Positions 7,934 through 17,314 of a stretch of 64,000 nt of DNA are shown here, in pieces. How positions within the stretch are numbered: the stretch's first letter is position 1; each line of letters opens with the position of its first letter. The DNA is from Tritrichomonas musculus (lineage: Eukaryota; Parabasalia; Tritrichomonadida; Tritrichomonadidae): assembly GCA_039105265.1 (NCBI GenBank), contig JAPFFF010000024.1:62001-126000 (forward strand), written 5' to 3'. The notes under the pieces were generated by a model. It was not told where the DNA came from. It did no database searches and worked only from the letters and a program-made list of their open reading frames with translations. A program made the translations under genes and the position numbers.

Positions 7934-8662
7934 TTAATAATAAATAAGATAATTATCAATATTCATACTTATGTCATCATTGATAATAAATTGATCATCA
8001 TCAGTTATATTTGCTTCAAAACCAAAGTTTAAATCATCAATAACAACATTCTCTATTTTTTCAACTTTTGGGTTTTGCTCATTTTCAGATTTATTTTTTA
8101 TGGATTCAATTGAAGGCTGAATGTTTTTGTTATTTCTAGCATTATCGACAGTTCGTTTGAGAATTGAAATCAAGTTTCCTATTTTATCTTTATTTGGTTC
8201 ATTTTTCAATAAGAAATCATTTAAATATTTAATAAAAGTTTCATGAAAAATAAACAAGAAAAAACAAAGAATTATGTTTTTGTCTTTGGCGTTTGACTTT
8301 TTAAAAGTTCGAGGAGTGATCCATTTAAGATTACATTTTTTTTCTTCTGAAATATTACTAGCAATATTAAAGATTGCATCATTATATAAAGATGCTTTTT
8401 TGAAACCATTTATCTTAAATAACTCTATGACGTTAGGGAAAATATATATCCCACTTGAATATAGGCTTTCAACAGCAGGGAAAAGCATTTTCAATACACT
8501 GATCCTTTCTTTGTTTTGATGTGGATTTTGTAACTCTGCAATTATTTCGTTACGATATGATAGCTTATGCAAATCATTCATGTAAATAAATAAAATGATT
8601 TCTCGTTTGAATTTTTTGAATGCTTCCTCAAAAAAATTGTGAATGACATATTTATTGTTCAA
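7934..8662 (-). CDS. Hypothetical protein, unrecognised
   Basis: The open frame is 242 codons, but its first codon is TTG and an in-frame stop lies just upstream. The first ATG in frame is the one at codon 28 (MNDLHKLSY), giving a product of about 215 residues; an ATG slightly upstream at about 8669 is in another frame and closes after six codons. The protein is helical, Lys/Asn-rich, with one strongly hydrophobic stretch (NIILCFFLFIFHETF, near residue 130 of the long form) that could be a membrane segment, and an acidic C-terminal tail full of Asp and Asn. No motif recognised. It may be a 5'-damaged gene. Confidence 0.4.
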   Translation of the reverse strand: MNNKYVIHNFFEEAFKKFKREIILFIYMNDLHKLSYRNEIIAELQNPHQNKERISVLKMLFPAVESLYSSGIYIFPNVIELFKINGFKKASLYNDAIFNIASNISEEKKCNLKWITPRTFKKSNAKDKNIILCFFLFIFHETFIKYLNDFLLKNEPNKDKIGNLISILKRTVDNARNNKNIQPSIESIKNKSENEQNPKVEKIENVVIDDLNFGFEANITDDDQFIINDDISMNIDNYLIYY

Positions 8663-9348
8663 ATGTCATGAAATCTATTTATCCAAAAGCAAAAAAATTG
8701 ATTAATTTTAGATCATAAATATTTAAGGATGCAATTAAGAGAAAATTAATTTTTTTTATTTAATTTTAATTTTTGTATATAGAAAAATTTATGATGAAAA
8801 TGAATAATGGGTGAACAAAAATGCCATCCACGAAGTTGAATCAAGGAGTAAAATCCTAATACCAAAACAAGACATCAATCTTAAACCAAAATTTTTTTTT
8901 GTTTGAAATTGGCATGTTATTTCAAGACATATAAGAAAATTCATAGTCTTGTTTTTTGGTCTCAGCTCTGTACATTAGTATGGTTTTGCCCCCAGCAATG
9001 AGGATATGAATTAAACCAATGATTCCAATGCACTTATCTCTCTACTGATTTGTAATCAATTTTTTTTGAATTTATTTTATCAAATTTTTTCACATTAAAT
9101 TATGATGCATGAAAAAAAATTTGCTGAAATTGATGCATATATGGTATTCAATGATTTTCAAAAATATGCAAAATTTTATTTATTAAGAATATAAATATAA
9201 TTTTAATAAATTCTTTAACAAGCAATTAATGAAGTGCCCATCAATGATTGAACTCGCAATTACTTTTTCTGTAAATTCAATTAGAGATTCTGCTTTCTCA
9301 TTGTTGACAGAATCAAAATTTTTTCTTCTGTAAAAAAAAATAGAAAAA
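8663..9348. other. AT-rich intergenic stretch
   Basis: About 690 bp without a supportable gene. A slightly less AT-rich part lies at 8940-9010. Nothing with convincing coding or RNA structure was found. Confidence 0.4.
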
Positions 9349-9420
9349 TTCTCCTGGGAGGAATCGAACCTCCTTTTCGGGTTTATCAGACCCGTGTTCT
9401 AACCAGTATACTACAAGAGA
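9349..9420 (-). tRNA. tRNA-Ile (anticodon GAU), second copy
   Basis: A 72-nt tRNA on the minus strand, nearly identical to the copy at 4768-4839. The acceptor TCTCTTG pairs with CAGGAGA with one G-U pair, the anticodon stem CGGGT/ACCCG pairs fully, and the loop CTGATAA gives GAU. The T arm is identical to the first copy. The differences are mostly in stems and are compensated or wobble pairs, which suggests both genes are functional. Confidence 0.9.
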
Positions 9421-9668
9421 TTTCTATTTAATATCAATTTCTTTAAAGTATAAACTTTCTAATACTCATTATTCAAATATATAATAAAATAATAAAAAAC
9501 ATTTATACATTCATATTTCATTGTATTTTTTACATTTTATTAGGCAGTTATATATATATTTGATAATTCTCAAGATATTGATATGACAATTTTTCAAAAT
9601 ATTTAAATGCTTTAACGATCAAAAATTGAAAGTTTTTATAAAAAGTTGATAAATTCAGGAAAAAAAAA

Positions 9669-9815
9669 ATGTTTCCTGGTGTTATGAACGTAAATGATCC
9701 TTATGTGAAAGTAATACATAACGGAGAGAAGCCTTCCTGCGGTCGTATCACTTCTCACGGCTTGGGTAATTTGAGAAGAAGAACAGACCCCATTGTGGAT
9801 TCGTCTACGGAGTGA
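9669..9815 (+). pseudogene. C2-domain-like fragment (micro-ORF of 48 codons)
   Basis: ATG at 9669 and TGA at 9813. The translation contains NVNDPYVKVIHNGEK and RRRTDPIVDSSTE, which resemble the SDPYVKV and KKTxNPxWNE signatures of C2 domains; the TGA falls where the family has its conserved Trp. GC content is clearly above that of the flanks. The piece is too short for a C2 domain (about 110 residues), so it looks like a fragment. A structured RNA is the alternative: CTTCTCA and TGAGAAG can form a 7-bp stem at 9750-9778. Confidence 0.35.
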
Positions 9816-10365
9816 ATACTGCCAATTTCATTCTAATTTGCATTTTAATAATGATCGTTTATAATTTTTTATATGAACCATGAGTATCTTATCATGGTTT
9901 AAGACTCGGTAATAGAAACAGAATATTCATCTTCTTACGAATTATCACTATTTGACGAAGAAACCGCCAATAACTTCTGCATCAAAACAGTTTAATCAAA
10001 ATAATATGTTGCTAAAATATTTTAGCATATTGAAACACTAATCTTGATTATAATTAGAAGATAAAACTTCATTCAATACAAAACAGAGAAATCATCATAA
10101 CTGTAAAGAATCATACGATTGCTCAATACTTCTTTTCAATATAACTTTGAACTAAAAAAATGTTTTTGATTTACGACAATTGCTTATATCAGATTAAATT
10201 TATTATAGTATTGACTATTAAGTTCACATTTTATACACTACCTAATGCGTGTATGCGATCCATACTATTACATTTTTATAAAAAAAAAAAAAAAAAAAAT
10301 TAAAAAGATTAATTATTAATATTTATATATTTATTATTATGTATATCTATTTGAATTTAATCAAT
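9816..10365. other. Intergenic stretch
   Basis: About 550 bp, AT-rich, with an 18-A run near 10279-10299. No supportable gene or RNA. Confidence 0.4.
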
Positions 10366-10614
10366 TTATTTTAATGCTGGATGATCGTTTGTGAAATCTC
10401 TGAAGTCAGCATCCATTTTGGCTTTCATTCTATTGAAATCATCATCAAAATCATCGTCATGATGGAAACCAAAATCATGATCGAAATCAATTGCTGGAAC
10501 TTCACAATCTTCATTTGTTGTGTTTGTTGTTGTGTTCTTGTGTCCTTCTGGATCTATTGTTGTCTCAGTAACTGTTGTAGTTTTATGACCTTTTCCTTTT
10601 TCATCAACGAAAAT
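10366..10614 (-). other. In-frame continuation of the calponin-homology gene beyond a TAG
   Basis: After the TAG at 10615-10617 the same frame stays open for 82 more codons to a TAA at 10366. The translation (KGKGHKTTTVTETTIDPEG, later DFDHDFGFHHDDDFDDDF and ending DHPALK) has the low-complexity but clearly protein-like character of a natural C-terminus: a Thr-rich segment followed by an Asp/His/Phe-rich tail. It is therefore likely that the gene once ended at 10366. The TAG could be a nonsense mutation, an assembly error or a readthrough site. Confidence 0.6.
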
Positions 10615-11529
10615 CTAGATTTTAGTTGTTTTTTCAACTGTTTGGCCATTATTTGTTACCGATTCGTGATTAGTTTTTGTGCTAACGCATTTCAATTGTG
10701 GTTTTGGCTCTTCAACAATTGGAGCTGGCTTTGGTTCTGGCTCTGGCTCTGGCTCTTCAGCTGGGACGCAATCTGACACTTTTGAAACAATTCTATTTTC
10801 TTCGATCTTAACAGCTGGAACAACTGGAAGATTTTCTAAGCAAATTCTTGCAGCAGCCAATTGAGTTAATAAAACTTTGATATCCATTTCGTTTTCTGAT
10901 TCTTCTGGTAAGATGTAAACTGGAATTCCAAGTTGTTTCATGACATCAACTGCAAGTTGTGCATTGTGTTGTGAATCTTGTGGATTGAGACTGCCAAAGT
11001 TGACTTTGTCTGGTGCAAATGAATCTAATAAAGCACACATTGCTAGTGGGTATGGTTGGAAATTATGAAGATTATACTTGGATAAACGTTCGTTGGCCCA
11101 GAACATAAGAATATCGTTAAAGCTCATTGATTTTGTCTTTTCGTTGTTTAAATCGCCATAGGATGCTCTACCAATGGAATATCTTTCAATGAGAGTCCAA
11201 ATGTAGCCACGGATAATTTTGACGTTGTTATCGTGGATATCTTTTCCGGCAATACCAATTAAATGAACACCATCTTCAAAGAACATTTGAACTGATAAAT
11301 CACTGTTTTGAATCATTTCAACAGGTTTCTTTGGATCTGTTGCCCATTGCTTTTTAGGTTCTTTTCCTGTTAAAACCTTGGAAAGTTCGACAAATGCAAC
11401 ACCATTTGATAAATCTTTGGAGATCTCGTTAACTTGGATACTTGAATTTCCTTTGGCTAACTCGTTAGTGAACCATCGGCAGAAAACTTTATTTTCAAGT
11501 TCTATGTTTTGTTTAGGAGTAGAAGTCAT
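10615..11529 (-). CDS. Tandem calponin-homology (CH) actin-binding protein
   Basis: A 304-residue protein, likely cytoskeletal. Two CH domains follow each other, at about residues 12-118 (KVFCRWFTNELAKGN, DLSNGVAFVELSKVLTG, IRGYIWTLIERYSIG) and 130-235 (SFNDILMFWANERLSKY, YPLAMCALLDSFAPDKVN, LAVDVMKQLGIPVYI), the pairing found in alpha-actinin and fimbrin-type actin-binding domains. A Glu-Pro repeat (EEPEPEPEPKP) and a short tail follow, without spectrin repeats or EF hands. The frame ends at a TAG, beyond which it continues open to 10366 (separate entry). An Inr-like TCATTTT lies 19 nt upstream of the ATG. The single-gene setting and good codon quality suggest expression. Confidence 0.85.
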   Translation of the reverse strand: MTSTPKQNIELENKVFCRWFTNELAKGNSSIQVNEISKDLSNGVAFVELSKVLTGKEPKKQWATDPKKPVEMIQNSDLSVQMFFEDGVHLIGIAGKDIHDNNVKIIRGYIWTLIERYSIGRASYGDLNNEKTKSMSFNDILMFWANERLSKYNLHNFQPYPLAMCALLDSFAPDKVNFGSLNPQDSQHNAQLAVDVMKQLGIPVYILPEESENEMDIKVLLTQLAAARICLENLPVVPAVKIEENRIVSKVSDCVPAEEPEPEPEPKPAPIVEEPKPQLKCVSTKTNHESVTNNGQTVEKTTKI

Positions 11530-11543
11530 TGCTTGTAATTAAA

Positions 11544-11550
11544 AAAATGA
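11544..11550 (-). promoter_or_regulatory. Inr of the CH-domain gene
   Basis: TCATTTT on the minus strand with A(+1) at 11548, giving a 19-nt leader to the ATG at 11529. Confidence 0.6.
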
Positions 11551-12066
11551 AATCTATTTTCATCTTTGAAAGAAGGGCATTAAATTTTATAAAAAAATTT
11601 GAATATAAAATAAAATTTATATTCATAAAATTTTCTGAGAAATTCAATGAAATATTTATATAAATATTGAATTTCTAAGAAACTTTTGTAAATAATTTTA
11701 GCCAATTGTATTGAATAAATGGATGATATTTCTATTGAAAGTATTCAAAAATGAAATTATTAAAATGAATATGATAATCACTATTGAAATGATAGTTGCC
11801 CTTGAATATCTGACTTGTTATCGAACTTAATAATTTGCGATGAAGAAGATGAGAGTATATAAACTAATTGAATAATGGTTTGTTATTTTATATAAAAAGG
11901 CTGATATATAATCTGTTTTTTTTGAAAAAATTACTAATTTCATTAAATCCGATATTGTGCTAAATTCAACAGACCAAATCATTCGAAAAACAAATGTTAG
12001 ATATATACATGTGATTAATCTATTAATTCATATAAATTTTTAGCATTTGTTTAATCATATATTGTG
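11551..12066. other. AT-rich intergenic stretch
   Basis: About 515 bp upstream of the CH gene. GAGAGTATA occurs near 11848, a motif also seen between the ubiquitin genes. Otherwise nothing seen. Confidence 0.35.
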
Positions 12067-12591
12067 CTAAATTCATCTCTGGTTAAAGTTGTTATTCTTC
12101 CTTCAATAACAGAAATTCCTGAATGCCTTTTTAATTTTTGCTCATCTCTTTAAAAAATTGGAATTCCTTCTTCAGTAACTAAAATTGGAATTTCTTTTTA
12201 TTTTTTTATTTATTTATTTATTTTTGGCAGAAGAATATGACAGTCTTTTGTTTGTTTGTCGTGATATCAACAAATTATTTTTTTGGCCAAATATCAAAGT
12301 TATCAAACCATTAGCACTTTCTTAATGCAATAATCTCAGAAGAATCAAATTTCAATTGAATTACACTTTACATACAATAGATGAAAATGAAATGCATTTT
12401 CATCATCAGGAATTGAAGAAATTTCAATTCCACCAACAGTTTTTTTAAAAGTAAGTGAATATTCATTTCATGATTGTGCAAATCTTAAAGTGATTGAAAT
12501 TCCAGAAAAATCAAAATTGGCATCATGGCAATGCTTGCTTCATAATTTTAATAATCCAAACATCAAAAATATGAAGCTGTCATTTAATTAA
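12067..12591 (+). pseudogene. BspA-type leucine-rich-repeat relic
   Basis: Decayed LRR_5 (BspA/TpLRR) repeats. One frame reads SITEIPECLFNFCSSL, stop, IGIPSSVTKIGISF; a later frame reads EEISIPPTVF and YSFHDCANLKVIEIPEKS. The IPxSV..IGxxAFxxCxxL pattern is typical of the large BspA surface-protein family of trichomonads. Stops and frame changes make it a pseudogene without start or end. Confidence 0.6.
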
Positions 12592-12926
12592 ATCATCTTA
12601 AATTACTATTTATTCTCATTATCATTTACAAAAAGTTACACCTAACAGCATTAATAGAATTGTTTGAAAAAAATTGAATGGTATACATCACAATTTTCTG
12701 GTTTATATGGCTATTTATCTTCAGAAAAAGTGATGCAACGCCATATTACTAGAAAATAATAAAATATTTTTTTTTATGCAAATTCAGACCAATGATTTAT
12801 ATTTGCATAAATGATTTCAATATTTTTTAATAAAATAAAAAATATTCTTTCAGAATGATTGTAAAAAAAAGAATTTTTTCACTATTAAAAATAAGTTTGA
12901 AATTTTATTTAACTTTTTCAAATGTG

Positions 12927-13133
12927 TCAAAACCGTTTAATTATTTTGATAGAATTAATCGTATTGTCTTTTTGTTTGGCTACATTGTCTTTCTGGATTT
13001 CTTCAATGTGCTGTTTCTTTCCTTCGATATCTTTTTGTTTAACTGCATTATCTTCTTCAAGATCCTTTATGTTTAGTTCGAGATTACTTTTGAAGTTTGT
13101 TAAATCATAAATTTTCTGAAAATTTTGGACGGT
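12927..13133 (-). pseudogene. Coiled-coil protein fragment
   Basis: A stop-free frame of 68 codons without an ATG. It reads KIYDLTNFKSNLELNIKDL and KQKDIEGKKQHIEEIQKDN, a strongly charged heptad-rich coiled coil with two related KQKD units. It ends at a TGA at 12927. It looks like the C-terminal stump of a coiled-coil gene lost at the ubiquitin duplication edge. Confidence 0.35.
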
Positions 13134-13238
13134 TTAATCGATTAACATCCCTGATGCAAATAATATTAATATTATACACAAACAACCTTTTAGTTCCAAT
13201 TTGAAAATTGAATTTACCATAAAGTAGTACAAAACGAT

Positions 13239-13760
<522 letters not shown>

Positions 13761-14222
13761 ATGCAAATCTTCGTCAAGACACTCACAGGAAAACACATTA
13801 CACTCGAAGTTGAACCAACAGATCGAATTGAAGATGTCAAAGCCAAAATTCAAGACAAGGAAGGAATTCCACCAGACCAACAACGTCTTATTTTCGCAGG
13901 TAAACAACTTGAAGATGGCAACACTCTTCAAGATTACTCCATTCAAAAGGATTCAACACTCCACTTAGTTCTTCGTTTGAGAGGAGGTATGCAAATCTTC
14001 GTCAAAACATTAACAGGCAAGCACATCACTCTTGAAGTTGAACCAACAGATCGTATTGAAGATGTCAAAGCCAAAATTCAAGACAAGGAAGGAATTCCAC
14101 CAGACCAACAACGTCTTATTTTCGCAGGTAAACAACTTGAAGATGGCAACACTCTTCAAGATTACTCCATTCAAAAGGATTCAACTCTCCACTTAGTTTT
14201 AAGACTTCGTGGAGGTTTTTAA
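13761..14222 (+). CDS. Polyubiquitin (two units plus Phe)
   Basis: 153 residues: two identical 76-residue ubiquitin units and a terminal Phe that is cut off on maturation. The units carry the trichomonad signature KHITLEV instead of KTITLEV of most eukaryotes, and [11 protein letters not shown]. All functional lysines and the RLRGG tail are present. ATG lies 11 nt after the Inr A. The protein is identical to the copy at 19518-19979. The two units differ in codons, but the segments between them are shared with neighbouring copies, a sign of gene conversion. Confidence 0.97.
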   Translation: MQIFVKTLTGKHITLEVEPTDRIEDVKAKIQDKEGIPPDQQRLIFAGKQLEDGNTLQDYSIQKDSTLHLVLRLRGGMQIFVKTLTGKHITLEVEPTDRIEDVKAKIQDKEGIPPDQQRLIFAGKQLEDGNTLQDYSIQKDSTLHLVLRLRGGF

Positions 14223-14548
14223 ACTTAATTTGATTTAATAAATATTATTCATTTAATTACAAATTAATATCTTTACTATTATATTTTGAGTTATTACCTC
14301 CATTTATTAAGATATTCAATAAGCACTTGCACAATGTGATAATATTGTATGAAGCAAAATTTAATCTCAATTTATTACACTCTATCGAATCTCGAGCCAA
14401 TATTTACACATATTTGAAAACAAATTTCTTGTTCCAAATAAAATTCACAATGTATATTTGGCTGTTATTATGGTTATAGGTTTGGAATTTGTGAATAGTG
14501 AAAGATGAGAAGCAACAAGGAATTGTTATCTGAATCTATGGCAATAAA

Positions 14549-14695
14549 GACAAGGAAGGAATTCCACCAGACCAACAACGTCTTATTTTCACTGGTAAAC
14601 AACCTAAAGATGGCACTCTTCAAGATTACTCCATTCAAAAAGAATCAACTCTCCACTTAGTTTTGAGACTTTGTGGATTTTTTAAAGATATTTAA
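14549..14695 (+). pseudogene. Ubiquitin 3'-fragment
   Basis: A 48-codon piece homologous to residues 32-76 of ubiquitin, with several substitutions (FTGKQPKDG), loss of one codon (the Asn of DGNT) and loss of the terminal Gly-Gly (RLCGFF). It has no start and is preceded by unrelated sequence. A decayed leftover of a third ubiquitin copy. Confidence 0.8.
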
Positions 14696-14907
14696 ATAAA
14701 CATAATATTATTTATCATTTGATTTTTAGTAAATAATTTATAATAATTAATAAATTTGAAAGAATTGCTTTGTCGTTCTTTAAAATGTGATGATAGCAAT
14801 GACTAAAAATAAATAAATAAAAAAGAATTGCGAATTTTGTTCAAAGAAGTATTTAGTAACCATTATAAAAAATAGTCTTCTGAGTCAATTGTTCACGATT
14901 TGTTTGC

Positions 14908-17220
14908 TCAAGTATGATATTTATTCTTATGTTTAGTACGTTTCTTCTTTTTCTTGGTGCTTTTACTCATTTTTCTATTGTTCAAGATTTGTTTAGACAA
15001 AAAATGAAAAATGTTGTTAATATTTTCTCCACTTTCAGAAGAAATTATAAAGATTTCACTTTTCATGTATTTACAAAGTTCTTCAATTCGTTCATCAGTG
15101 ATTTGATCTTCTAATTTATTTTGTATATTTTCTAAATTTTGTATTACTAATGCAATTGCAAAGATCAAATCTTCACCAACAATATCTTTCATTTCATTGT
15201 AAACTTTGAATATTTCTTCTTTATATGTTGGTTTGAAAATAGCATCAATGTTAAACCCAAAAATGAAACCTTGCAGTTCAAAATAATGTTTTTTATATTC
15301 ATTTTTACCAGCAAATGTTGTATCTATAACTGATATTGAAACAATCTCATTTGAAATTTCAACGATTTTTGTTAATTCAATTTCTGACAAATTCGTTTCA
15401 AAATCTTGACTAAAATGTTGATAAAATTCTTCGTAAACAAATCGAAACCAAAGTTTTGTTATGTTAACGTTCTCTCTTCCAAATATTCCAATGTTGATTG
15501 TATTTTCTTTGATATTATCAAATGGACTTCGATGTTCTTTACCTAACTTTATCTTTTTTTTGTCAAATTTTTTATCATGAGGTAAAAAGTAAAAGAAAAG
15601 TTCATTAATACTTGTAATATCTTTCAACATGAGTTCAAAAACCTCAAAATTATATTTATTTCTATATTCATCATATTTTTCATTTAAAAGTATACATTCA
15701 TTATTATATAGACCATTTAAGGTTCTCCTTCCCTAAAAAAATGTAAATTATTCAATATTGAATTAACTCATAGAATATATAATTCAATAGAGCATTTTTC
15801 GGAAAAAGTTTTGGTGAAAAATAAAATATTTGGCCTCAACGATTAAATCTTATTTTATTCAAAATTTTATTGAATCTTTAATTCTATGATTTCTATCTGT
15901 AAAAAAACAAAATCGTTAAGATTTCATAAATATATTTTTATTCAATCATTTGAAATATATATCTATATAAATTTTATATTTTAATTCATTTTTAAAAACG
16001 ATATTTATGTATATTTTATTTGTGAAATCTCATTGAATTTAATCTTATGAATTTGAAAGGAGAACCTTAATACAACATTTGCAAATTTCATTTCATCATT
16101 CAATATTTTTCGTGAATCTTCATAAAACTGTTCAAGTTCTTCATTTGATTTTGGATTTGAAGGATCAAGAAAGAACAAAAAATATGATGTTAATTGATAA
16201 TATTTTAGTCTTTTTTCACGATCATCATCAAATTGTGATGAATCATAAAGAGTGAAATAAATAACTGATCTATCTATTTCAATCTTGAGATTATATTCAT
16301 CTATGCTTTTGTCATTATTAGTATTTTCAAAACTATTATTAATGAATATTTGTGATATTTGAGTTTTGTCTTTGCAACCAAACAAAGAAATCCTTATTTC
16401 ATCCTTAATTTTCCTATTTGGTGACATTTCAGCATCACAGCCAACAAATACACAACTTTGAACAGTTTCTGCTATACAAAAATTAGCATTTTTTTTTTTA
16501 ATTGAAGTTTCAATAGGAGCAAAAATATCATTCCTATCATTATTAATAAATCATTCATCGTTATAACCTGCATAAACATTTTTAATTATGTACGGTTTCA
16601 AAGACGATATTTCTGTGAATTTGCTAATAAAACTTTTATTATTCCCAATGCCGGCCTGTCCACATTCATTTCCACCAAAAGCAAAAACTTTTCCACTATT
16701 AGTTACCACCAACAAATGATTATGAAAACCTGAAATTTGAGAAATTGGGTCTTTTTTAGTGAATTTTTTAACTAAATGAAATGAAGGAAGTAGATTATAA
16801 TTCACCATCGGAACTGAGAGCAAATAAATAATCTTTAATAAACGCAAGACTGACAGCTTTTTGGCCATCTGGGAGATGTGTTGACTGAAATAATGTGTTT
16901 GGTACAAAAGATGGAATATTAATGATTCCGCCATCCATGTTGATGGCTGAAAAATATGAATCATTTCCAAAAATGGCAACTGGATTTAAGTTTCCTGTGC
17001 TTAAAATTTTTAAATAAAATGATGAATCATTTTCGTCGAATAAAACATGTTTGGTTCGATATCCTTTTTTTACTTCAGAACAATAAATATTATGCAATCA
17101 TGCATAATATAGGCAGAAATTGGAAACAAAATGTGACCTTCTTCATCTTTAATCTCGAAATCAATGAATTGGTCTAATCGCGAAGAATTTAAATCAGGCT
17201 GTGCTACTAAATTCGCGATT
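14908..17220 (-). pseudogene. RCC1-repeat plus tandem Ras-like (degenerate GTPase) gene, broken
   Basis: Host gene read from about 17220 down to 14908. The N-terminal part shows RCC1 repeats (SGKVFAFGGNECGQAGIGN). The frame then runs through a TGA at 16551-16553 and continues without a gap in phase into a Ras-like domain beginning IRISLFGCKDKTQ. That domain is split by a 346-bp MITE (15721-16066) exactly at a TTAA; the reading phase is restored across it. A second Ras-like domain starts at INIGIFGRENVNITKLW and ends with SSESGENINNIF, equivalent to the SAK motif. Both P loops lack GKS/T and the NKxD motifs are lost, so neither domain should bind GTP normally. A Lys-rich tail (STKKKKKRTKHKNK) follows. 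Other breaks are frameshifts near 16795 and at the 7-T run at 17065-17071. The start was not found. Confidence 0.7.
15721..16066. mobile_element. TTAA-flanked MITE, 346 bp
   Basis: Non-coding element with short inverted ends GGTTCTCCTT / AAGGAGAACC and TTAA directly repeated outside (15717-15720, 16067-16070), the target of piggyBac-type elements. The interior is AT-rich and contains the 18-mer core TTCTATGAGTTAATTCAA (reverse strand, 15758-15775) also found in three other places. It interrupts a Ras-like domain whose frame resumes in phase when one TTAA and the insert are left out. Confidence 0.8.
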
Positions 17221-17221
17221 A
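17175..17221. repeat. Inverted repeat upstream of the bacterial-type gene
   Basis: TAATCGCGAA (17175-17184) and TTCGCGATTA (17212-17221) form a perfect 10-bp inverted repeat with a 27-nt spacer. The CGCG core is rare in this AT-rich DNA. Part of it also lies in the decayed RCC1 gene, so its role is unclear. Confidence 0.5.
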
Positions 17222-17222
17222 A

Positions 17223-17293
17223 AATGGCCGTTTATATTCAATATTGAATATATAAATGGCCGATTATATTCAATATTGAATATATAATTGGCC
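17223..17293. repeat. 32-bp tandem repeat
   Basis: Two units of 32 bp plus a partial third, each with ATGGCCG or TTGGCCG followed by the palindrome TTCAATATTGAA. They lie 20-90 bp before the start codon of the metallo-beta-lactamase gene. Confidence 0.8.
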
Positions 17294-17314
17294 GATTAAA
17301 ATTATTTTATTTAA

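Noticed and set aside
10381-10776. Plus-strand ORF with a Trp/Leu/Phe-rich product resembling a membrane protein
   Set aside because: It is the antisense of the Asp/His-rich and Glu-Pro tail of the CH gene.
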